A DNA stretch of 17,572 bases from Bacteroidota bacterium (GTDB taxonomy: Bacteria; Bacteroidota; Bacteroidia; Flavobacteriales_F; PHOS-HE28), in the NCBI GenBank assembly GCA_023430325.1, contig JAEZAU010000019.1, positions 1 to 17,572 of the forward strand. Direction: 5' to 3'. The notes beneath the pieces are model-generated. The model was not told the origin of the DNA. It did no database searches and worked only from the letters and a program-made list of their open reading frames with translations. The position numbers and the translations under genes were made by a program. Shown one piece after another: positions 1 to 5,753 of the stretch. The first letter of the stretch is position 1. The number at the start of each line of letters is the position of its first letter.

Positions 1-142
1 CATCGAGTTCGCCCTGGGTGGCGCGGCGTTCATCGTCCAACTGGCGGGCGCGGTCCAGAAGTTCCTTCGCGTTGATGTTGCGTTTGGCGAGCCGCTGTTC
101 GGCCTCGTCGCGGTGGTCACGGAGGAAGGGGAGTTCGAGCAT
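1..142 (-). CDS. serS: Seryl-tRNA synthetase, N-terminal fragment (runs off left edge)
   Basis: Only the first 47 codons are visible. They begin at an ATG (142-140) and read MLELPFLRDHRDEAEQRLAK, followed by a charged helical stretch (LLDRARQLDDERRATQGELD). This is the start of the N-terminal tRNA-binding coiled-coil arm of class II seryl-tRNA synthetases, which commonly open with M-L-D/E-L-x-x-L-R-x-x. The enzyme charges tRNA-Ser with serine in the cytoplasm. The catalytic domain lies outside the window, so activity cannot be judged. The upstream region holds a tandem octamer array beginning 22 bp before the start codon (165-196), so the promoter or leader of this essential gene contains a repeat. 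No clear Shine-Dalgarno sequence is seen, as is usual in Bacteroidota. Family assignment rests on the N-terminal pattern alone. Confidence 0.88.
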   Translation of the reverse strand, partial: MLELPFLRDHRDEAEQRLAKRNINAKELLDRARQLDDERRATQGELD

Positions 143-164
143 GGGAGCGCAAAGATCGGAATGC

Positions 165-196
165 GATCAGAAGATCAGATGATCAGAAGATCAGAT
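165..196. repeat. Tandem octamer array GATCAGAW x4 upstream of serS
   Basis: Four 8-bp units stand in perfect phase: GATCAGAA, GATCAGAT, GATCAGAA, GATCAGAT. The array begins 22 bp upstream of the serS start codon. The same octamer, also in four units, occurs inside miaB at 17188-17219 on the opposite strand. The rest of the spacer (197-277) holds only a weak octamer-like stretch (GACTTCCG, GCTTCTGA, TTTCCGAC near 232-255) and a run of ten T (268-277). Confidence 0.85.
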
Positions 197-277
197 AATG
201 GAAATGCTGAGTCGATCGGCCGATCGCGACATGACTTCCGGCTTCTGATTTCCGACTATTGGACTGGTTTTTTTTTT

Positions 278-372
278 GGGCGTGCCGGTGCTCAAATGCA
301 GCACCGTCGCGCTTTCCGCTGCAAATCCTCGCTCGTTCCTCGCTGTGGGTTTTCCGCTTCGATCGCTCACGC
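278..372 (+). repeat. Bacteroidota-type dispersed intergenic repeat, copy 1
   Basis: The element begins GGGCGTGCC and contains a perfect 6-bp hairpin (GGTGCT 287-292, AGCACC 300-305, loop CAAATGC). It continues through CGCTTTCCGCTGCAAATCCTCG and ends TTTTCCGCTTCGATCGCTCACGC (each block read directly). A related copy lies at 4029-4086. The layout of GGGCGT, variable hairpin, CTTTCCGCT-AATC, TTTCCGCT-ATC-CTCACGC matches a repeat I recall as common between genes in Bacteroidota; that link is recollection, not a search. It ends 10 bp from the stop codon of the convergent 573-residue gene. A run of ten T directly precedes it. Its function is unknown. Confidence 0.7.
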
Positions 373-382
373 GGGAAACGTC

Positions 383-2104
383 CTATTCAATGATAACACG
401 TATCGCACCTAGTGACCCGCCTTGAAGATCTTTTCCTCGGATCAAATAGATCCCACTTTTCCATCCGCTCGTCGATAATACTGCAGAATGTTGATGGTAA
501 CTTTTCCTACTAATAAGCTGTCCGGCCGAGTTCCATACTTCGATCGTTGCCGGGACCGTAATATTGAACTTTATCTCTTCACCAGGCCGATACATGGTCC
601 TGTCAAGTAAGGTCGGCGAGGTGATCACTGAGTTGTCAACGCCAGTACCAAGGCCAAGTAGATCGGATCCCAACACGCACAGATCTGTGGTCAGTTCCGC
701 ATTGAGGGATTCTGGGACCAATTGAAAAGACGTTGCAGTATAATAAGACAGAATATCAAGCGATACCGCATTGGTGATGTTCTCGGTCGTGATCAAGGAA
801 GCGGGGACCGATGTATTCTGCAGTGTGGTATCATTCAGAAAGCAGGACGTAATATTTTGTGAATCGAAGGTCATTAAGGATTCATACCGTGTCGTGTAAG
901 CGAGGTTTATATCTTCATGATGGAGATGACCCGAAAGAGTTATACGATCTCCGAATACATCCATGTACCGGAGTGGTAGAAAGACATTATTGGGCGGCAC
1001 GACCTGACTGATTCTACGAATGAAATAACCATTCGATCCATCCTGGTCAGCGACCAGTAATCCCTCCGATAAGAAAACGGGGCTTGAGACATTTACCTGG
1101 GTCCTCACTAGATCGTATCGGTTCCCTTGAGCATCCAAACCGAATTCCCAAGGTGAGAGAAAGTATGGGGTCCGGTAGATGTCGGCTTGTAGCATCACCC
1201 CGTCAGACGATATTTTATAAAGAATATGGAATCGGCCGACCGTTGTCACCAAGTATCCACTTGTATGTAGCGTCCCCGATTGGTCAATTGCCAATCCGTG
1301 AAAAGTTGCTACTGTGACATTGTTATTATAAATATACCGGTTCATCCAGACCAACTCGCCATCAGCGTTCAATTTCGTCAATCGCAGGTGAGATGCGAAA
1401 TACTGTCCTCCCTCTATGTAATAGATGCTTCCATCTTGACCGATTGCAAGTTGTGGCCTCGGTTCATTATCGAAAGCTTGGGCAGGAGCATGTTCACCGA
1501 CCGGACTTACTTGCTGGCCAACACTGCGGCTCCATTCCAACTGGCCCGATCCATTCAATTTCACCACCTCCAATTTTGCAGAGGACGTGTGAATAAGCAT
1601 CACGATGCCGCCATCCGGAGAAACCTGCACCTGGACGTTCTGAATGCCGATATCGGTTGAAGGTTGTTCCAGGAATTGTTTGTTGATGGTGAAGATTTCT
1701 GTCGGGTCTCCAGCGCTATTCCATCGGCTGATCATGAAGGTCATATCACATTGGATCATCGTCGTGAAAAGTGTGTCGACAGTCACTTGCGTAGTACCCA
1801 CATATCTCGCTAATACGAATCCAGACGATCCATCTCTGCTCAAAGCGACAACAGGGTCGAGGAAAAAATTCGTCTGCAAGGTTCCATCAAAACTCTTGCT
1901 CCATATCAGCTCCCCGTTCTCTGCATAGCGTCTCAAAATATGAAAATCATCCCAATGATAAGTAACGATATTTCCATCATTCAATATCAACGGCTTTATC
2001 CGGGGGTGGGAGGTGGTATTCCCATTGTAATGAGCGATCTGGAATTGACCACATAGGGATAGCGTTATGAGCATCTGCCAGATGCCCGTGAAAAGTCGTG
2101 TCAT
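383..2104 (-). CDS. Secreted protein with propeller-like repeats and a T9SS-type C-terminal tail
   Basis: This 573-residue protein begins with a probable signal peptide (MTRLFTGIWQMLITLSLCGQ). The central part carries degenerate repeats of the type L-N/D-x-x-G-x-L-x-W (for example AENGELIWSKSFDG, LNGSGQLEWSRSVG, LNADGELVWMNRY), typical of beta-propeller surface proteins in Bacteroidota. The last ~75 residues look like a type A T9SS sorting domain: an Ig-like strand pattern with IEVWNSAGQLISRK and WKSGIYLIRG before a short basic-hydrophobic end. The usual PNP motif is missing and MYRPGEE stands in its place. The expected fate is export and anchoring or release at the cell surface. Ligand and role are unknown. 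It lies back-to-back with the propeller gene at 2543, separated by a pdxH remnant. Its GC content is visibly lower than that of the core genes (22 of 60 bases at 721-780, against 41 of 60 at 12361-12420 in groEL). Confidence 0.82.
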   Translation of the reverse strand: MTRLFTGIWQMLITLSLCGQFQIAHYNGNTTSHPRIKPLILNDGNIVTYHWDDFHILRRYAENGELIWSKSFDGTLQTNFFLDPVVALSRDGSSGFVLARYVGTTQVTVDTLFTTMIQCDMTFMISRWNSAGDPTEIFTINKQFLEQPSTDIGIQNVQVQVSPDGGIVMLIHTSSAKLEVVKLNGSGQLEWSRSVGQQVSPVGEHAPAQAFDNEPRPQLAIGQDGSIYYIEGGQYFASHLRLTKLNADGELVWMNRYIYNNNVTVATFHGLAIDQSGTLHTSGYLVTTVGRFHILYKISSDGVMLQADIYRTPYFLSPWEFGLDAQGNRYDLVRTQVNVSSPVFLSEGLLVADQDGSNGYFIRRISQVVPPNNVFLPLRYMDVFGDRITLSGHLHHEDINLAYTTRYESLMTFDSQNITSCFLNDTTLQNTSVPASLITTENITNAVSLDILSYYTATSFQLVPESLNAELTTDLCVLGSDLLGLGTGVDNSVITSPTLLDRTMYRPGEEIKFNITVPATIEVWNSAGQLISRKSYHQHSAVLSTSGWKSGIYLIRGKDLQGGSLGAIRVIIE

Positions 2105-2289
2105 TACTTATGGGTATGATCGTTCAACATGATAGAGACGTTGTGTCCAGAGTGGAACGCTGCTTAGCCTATTCATACGGACATGAAATTACAAAAAACG
2201 TTTATGTGCGGAGCAGGAACCGACAATGCAATCGCATGTCAACACATTCTGCTTTACTGGAGCATTCTGCCCACCACCACCACCATCCC

Positions 2290-2541
2290 CTCTTCACCAC
2301 ATGGTACGATGTGCATTCTCGCAAGGCGCATGAGATCGGGCGGGATCACAAGGTGGCGCTCACCTTCTGTTGGCCACGCACCGAGCGGCAGGTGCGGGTG
2401 CAGGGCACGGCCACACGCATCAGCGATACCATTCTTTTCTCCAACTACTCCAAGGGAGCCGATACCTGGGTCAATGGGACCGTTCGCAGATCCTCAGCTT
2501 GTTCTCTCTCCCATCAAAGTACTTTCGAAAAAAGTCCAGGA
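2290..2541 (+). pseudogene. pdxH: Decayed middle fragment of pyridoxamine 5'-phosphate oxidase
   Basis: One reading frame (2290 to about 2475) gives LFTTWYDVHSRKAHEI, then KVALTFCWPRTERQVRVQG and TATRIS. This matches the PdxH core, in which E. coli reads SRKAHQI, then LERQVMVIG and AERLS. After about 2475 the match continues in another frame as ADPQLVLSPIKVLSKKVQ, corresponding to the PdxH W-A/V-S-x-Q-S-x-x-I helix. No start codon or N-terminal ~70 residues are found, and the frame switches, so this is a wreck and not a gene. PdxH makes pyridoxal 5'-phosphate with FMN. The remaining 3' end lies at 4087-4203. The upstream part of the gap (2105-2289) must hold the promoter of the leftward 573-residue gene; nothing else is recognised there. 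Confidence 0.8.
2499..2527 (+). promoter_or_regulatory. Possible Bacteroidota-type promoter for the propeller gene
   Basis: TTG (2499-2501), 18 bp of spacing and TACTTTCG (2520-2527) resemble the Bacteroidota pattern TTTG-N(about 19)-TAnnTTTG, with one mismatch in the downstream box. Transcription would start only about 9 bases before the ATG at 2543, which is short. It lies inside the pdxH remnant. Pattern match only. Confidence 0.22.
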
Positions 2542-2542
2542 T

Positions 2543-3970
2543 ATGAAGCCCTTCATTTTTTTATTGCTTCTGCTTATTCATATTCAGATCCGAGCTCAGG
2601 AATATCCGCCCATTGAATGGGAACACAGTTATGGTGGGTCCGGTTACGATCGGGCTACGGATATTCTCACCATCGGTGACGGTTATTTCATGGTCGGTTC
2701 CGTAGAGTCGAATGATGGGAACATTCTGGAGTTCCGGGGTTACCAGGATGTCTGGTTGACCAAGCTCGATCAATCGGGGGAATTGGTCTGGCAACAGACA
2801 TATGGTGGATCAGGCTATGATCATGTTACCGATATTGAGATCCTTGAAAGCGGCGACCTGATCCTGGTAGGTTCGTCCACATCGGATGATTGGGACCTGG
2901 AAACCAATGTTGGATATTTCGATCTATGGGCTTTAAGGATAACAATGGACGGTGATGTAGTTTGGAGCAAGTCATACGGAGGCATTGGTGATGATCTGGC
3001 GATACATGTAGAACCCATCGCTGGAGATAATGCGGTCATTTGCGGATACCAGGAGGTCAATGGTGTGAAGGCCGGATGGTTCCTTCAACTTGATCAGGAT
3101 GGTAATATGGCATGGAGTGAGATCTATGCCGGGCCCTTGGATCAAATGCTGGCAGGGATGGCACCTGTCGGGAATGACAAATGGTTCTTGACAGGAACGA
3201 AAGGATATGATGGATGGATATTAATGATCAATTCGAATGGGGAGCCCATCTGGGAGGATTCGATCGGTGGAACATACTTGGAGGAAGTATGGTCCATAGC
3301 AAAAGCCGGAGAGAACAAATTCATCGTTGCGGGCAACACAAACTCCAATAACGGCGATGTTTCAGGGCTTCACGGATCTTACGATGCATGGGTGGTCATG
3401 GTTGATACAACCGGCCAGATCCAATGGTCTCGCACATATGGAGGTAGCGCGTGGGATGGAATTGCACAGCTTGAGGTCCTTCCTAGTGGCCAGATCCTTG
3501 CTGTAGGAACCACTGACAGCAATAATGGAGATGTTACCGACCATGCCGGCCAATCAGATGCATGGCTTCTGCTAATAGACCCGGATGGAGATTCATTGTG
3601 GGATCGGACCCTTGGCGGGTCATCGATCGAGTCGGGTTCTGGAATTGCACTAGCGCCCGATGGTATCATTGTCATCGCAAATTCGTTACTTGCTAATGGA
3701 GATGTTTCATCAAGCCTGGGCGGTTTCGATCTATGGGTGGCAAAACTTCAGACCGGACCGGTCGGCATCACAGAGATCGCAGGCTTGGAACTTCAAATAT
3801 TCCCAAACCCGACCAATGGATCTTTCGATCTGTGCATCCCTACTGAACTGGTCGGTTCTGTAGCGATAATGAGGGATACTTACGGACGAATTGTATTCGA
3901 GGCCCAGATGAGCCAAAGTACAACACAATGGAATTTGGACCGCCTTGACAAGGGGCGTGTATTTCATTGA
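2543..3970 (+). CDS. Secreted seven-repeat beta-propeller protein, T9SS tail truncated by a frameshift
   Basis: The chosen start at 2543 gives a clear signal peptide (MKPFIFLLLLLIHIQIRAQ). The open frame extends upstream to 2183, but that stretch is pdxH debris. Seven repeats of about 50-60 residues follow, each opening with W-x-x-x-x-G-G (WEHSYGG, WQQTYGG, WSKSYGG, WSEIYAG, WEDSIGG, WSRTYGG, WDRTLGG) and ending D-x-W-x-x-x-L/V-D-x-x-G. This predicts a seven-bladed propeller. A type A T9SS sorting domain starts near residue 419 (IFPNPTNGSFDL). The frame ends at DKGRVFH-stop. If one G of the GGGG run at 3952-3955 is removed, the frame reads DKGVYFIEV and ends at 4019 as ERVVLE, which is a normal sorting-domain end. 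As given, the last ~20 residues of the signal are lost, so surface delivery would probably fail. The ligand is unknown. The gene sits between two pieces of pdxH. Confidence 0.85.
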   Translation: MKPFIFLLLLLIHIQIRAQEYPPIEWEHSYGGSGYDRATDILTIGDGYFMVGSVESNDGNILEFRGYQDVWLTKLDQSGELVWQQTYGGSGYDHVTDIEILESGDLILVGSSTSDDWDLETNVGYFDLWALRITMDGDVVWSKSYGGIGDDLAIHVEPIAGDNAVICGYQEVNGVKAGWFLQLDQDGNMAWSEIYAGPLDQMLAGMAPVGNDKWFLTGTKGYDGWILMINSNGEPIWEDSIGGTYLEEVWSIAKAGENKFIVAGNTNSNNGDVSGLHGSYDAWVVMVDTTGQIQWSRTYGGSAWDGIAQLEVLPSGQILAVGTTDSNNGDVTDHAGQSDAWLLLIDPDGDSLWDRTLGGSSIESGSGIALAPDGIIVIANSLLANGDVSSSLGGFDLWVAKLQTGPVGITEIAGLELQIFPNPTNGSFDLCIPTELVGSVAIMRDTYGRIVFEAQMSQSTTQWNLDRLDKGRVFH

Positions 3971-4028
3971 GGTCATGGGAAACGGACATCAATTAATTGA
4001 GCGGGTCGTTCTCGAATGACCTTTCTTT

Positions 4029-4086
4029 AGGCGTGCTTGTGCGCAAATGCAGCACGGTGGTGCTTTCCGCGTGCAGATCCTCGCTT
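4029..4086 (+). repeat. Bacteroidota-type dispersed intergenic repeat, copy 2 (shorter)
   Basis: It aligns with the first part of the copy at 278-372. Shared blocks are GGCGTGC, CAAATGCAGCAC, TGCTTTCCGC and GCAGATCCTCGCT (copy 1: GCAAATCCTCGCT). The hairpin position is kept but changed (GTGC and GCAC arms). The match stops at about 4086, where pdxH-like sequence begins. It starts 10 bp after the stop codon that the propeller gene would have without its frameshift (4017-4019). Confidence 0.65.
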
Positions 4087-4203
4087 CATCGTTATTGGGG
4101 CGGCTTCGCGATCGATCCGGTCCGTACCGAGTTCATGCAATTCCGGCATGACCGGTTCCCTGAGCGGCGGGTGTTCGTGAAGTGGATGAGGGTTGGGAGG
4201 TGA
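4087..4203 (+). pseudogene. pdxH: Decayed 3' end of pyridoxamine 5'-phosphate oxidase
   Basis: The frame reads HRYWGGFAIDP, VRTEFMQFRHDRFPERRVF and VKWMRVGR-stop. PdxH proteins end with WGG(F/Y)-x-(6 or so)-EFWQG, then RLHDR-x-x-(F/Y), a short variable stretch and W-x-x-x-RLAP. The order and spacing of WGGF, EF-x-Q, H-x-R-x-x-(D/E)-R and VF are kept. The FMN/PLP-site motif RLHDR has become RFPER and W-Q-G is altered, so it is not functional. It continues the fragment at 2290-2541; only about 15 residues of a normal PdxH are unaccounted for between them. The following stretch 4204-4276 shows nothing recognisable. Confidence 0.75.
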
Positions 4204-4280
4204 GGTTGTTGCAGCCGTGAGGGCTCAACCTGCTCGTTCAGCGATCCGTCCTATACGAAAGAACCGGATCGATCATGATC

Positions 4281-4338
4281 CTTGGAGCGAAGAACAAAGG
4301 GCCACCTTCCGGCGGCCCCATGCATTCTTCGCTCCAAG
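4281..4338 (-). terminator. Nested hairpin terminator of the BNR-repeat gene
   Basis: An inner hairpin at 4299-4318, read on the minus strand, has the stem GGGCCGCC / GGTGGCCC (one G-T wobble) closed by a GGAA tetraloop of the GNRA class, followed by TTTG. Around it lie two perfect 14-bp complementary arms (4281-4294 and 4325-4338, CTTGGAGCGAAGAA and its reverse complement). The structure begins a few bases beyond the stop codon of the gene at 4345. Confidence 0.75.
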
Positions 4339-4344
4339 AATGGT

Positions 4345-5619
4345 TCACTGCTTCACCAAATGGCTCCTGCGCACGCGATCGCCTTCCAGTAATTCCAGGA
4401 TATATGCACCGGGCACCAGTTCATTCAGCGTCAGCGTGGAATTATCACCCACCAGCCGCTGCATCACCAGTTGACCGGTCGTGGTGTAAATGGCTGCCGT
4501 GGTCATCGATCCAACACCGGTGATCGTGATGGCATCGGCCGATGGGTTCGGGTAGAACGAGACTCCGATCTCGTCCCGCATCTCATTCACACTCGTCGAT
4601 AATTCGAAAGGAGATCCCACCCAACGGAAGAAGGAGAGTGCGCCACCTTCGCTGCCGGCCAGGTACCCGGTAGTGTTGTTCCAGAATGAGATCTGCCTGC
4701 CTCTCGAGGCATCGATCGAGGACCAGGTGAGGCCTCCATCCACGCTCTGTGCGGTGCCGAAGATGCTGCCCCAACCGGTGCTTACCCACGCATTCGTACT
4801 GGGTACGTTGCTGTACCAATATGAAGGCATTGTTCCCAGGTCGGTATGATCGTTCCAGGTGGTACCACCGTCAATGGTCTTCTTAATTACACCGAAACGA
4901 TTCGCGAAGCCTGTCATACCATCCTGGAATTGGAGGCTGTGAACAATGGTCATCCCTGTTTCTGAAACGCTCCACGTAAGACCACGATCCCCACTGCGGT
5001 ACACGCGTCCGTATTTGGTGCCGAACCAGACATTGTCACCTTTCACGAACGTGCTTTTCGGCGTGCTCGTTTCAATACCGTTCGGGGCCGGTTGTACCAG
5101 GGGCGCAGGCAGGCCGGTAACAGGAGTCCATGTGCTGCCACCATCAGAGGTCTTGTAGATCTCCCAATTCCCGTTCACCGGATCACCGAGCACGATGCCG
5201 TTCTGCGCATCGAAGAAGTGGATGTGGTTGGGATAAGCGCCCAGTTCTGTCCAAGCTGTGGGCATGGCATTCGTCCAGTTTGCTCCACCATTGGTGGTAT
5301 GCAGCACTCTTGCGGCCTCACCTACCACCGCCCAGGCTTCCGTAGCGCTGCGGCCATGGATCCAGGAAGGCTGGCTGCCTGCAGTGCCGTTGCCGAGCGG
5401 GTTGGCGCTCCAGGTATCTCCGCCATCGGTGGAAACAGCGGCATAAGCCAGATCACCGTAAGGAGTTGACCAAATGATATCCTGGGTGACCATGGAGAAA
5501 TTATTCACGCCCACGCTCGGATCGATGGTGGCGAAAGGGGGCGTTGTGGCCTGCCATTGGGCGGTAAGGCTGGCAGTTCCGGCCAACAAAAATGATAGTA
5601 GGGTAATGGTCCGGGTCAT
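4345..5619 (-). CDS. Secreted BNR/Asp-box beta-propeller protein with T9SS type A sorting domain
   Basis: The ATG at 5619 gives a good signal peptide (MTRTITLLSFLLAGTASLTAQ) and a 424-residue product; an upstream start at 5667 would add 16 residues with no signal character. The body carries repeated Asp-box motifs S/T-x-D/N-x-G-x-T/N-W (STDGGDTW, TTNGGANW, TSDGGSTW, SGDRGLTW, TIDGGTTW, SVDGGLTW), the signature of sialidase/YCF48-like propellers. Residues ~356-424 form a canonical type A sorting domain: YPNPSADAITI, IYTTTGQLV, LVPGAYILEL and a basic end (RVRRSHLVKQ). It is predicted to be exported by Sec and T9SS and delivered to the surface. No catalytic residues of a sialidase are evident, so a binding or structural role is more likely. 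It is monocistronic by its surroundings: a divergent kinase gene upstream and a terminator downstream. Confidence 0.88.
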   Translation of the reverse strand: MTRTITLLSFLLAGTASLTAQWQATTPPFATIDPSVGVNNFSMVTQDIIWSTPYGDLAYAAVSTDGGDTWSANPLGNGTAGSQPSWIHGRSATEAWAVVGEAARVLHTTNGGANWTNAMPTAWTELGAYPNHIHFFDAQNGIVLGDPVNGNWEIYKTSDGGSTWTPVTGLPAPLVQPAPNGIETSTPKSTFVKGDNVWFGTKYGRVYRSGDRGLTWSVSETGMTIVHSLQFQDGMTGFANRFGVIKKTIDGGTTWNDHTDLGTMPSYWYSNVPSTNAWVSTGWGSIFGTAQSVDGGLTWSSIDASRGRQISFWNNTTGYLAGSEGGALSFFRWVGSPFELSTSVNEMRDEIGVSFYPNPSADAITITGVGSMTTAAIYTTTGQLVMQRLVGDNSTLTLNELVPGAYILELLEGDRVRRSHLVKQ

Positions 5620-5753
5620 GTGAGATGGGGTGTTCGTAATGGATCTTTGGCTGTCGGAATTTCGCATTCACAGCTCATTCGGCGGTGAAACTATCGGCGG
5701 TGACATCACGACGGGGATATTGATTTGTGAATGCCGGTTCCGATCTTGTGACC

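Noticed and set aside
113..412. Plus-strand open frame of 99 codons over the left spacer.
   Set aside because: It runs through the serS start, the octamer array and the dispersed repeat in succession, so it has no coherent protein content.
2271..2289. CACCAC run encoding five histidines in one frame.
   Set aside because: It lies in the decayed region before the pdxH fragment; it is a short low-complexity stretch and not a metal-binding protein or an affinity tag.
2183..2542. N-terminal extension of the propeller gene to 2183.
   Set aside because: The extra 120 codons cover pdxH debris read mostly in the wrong frame and would bury the clear signal peptide that starts at 2543.
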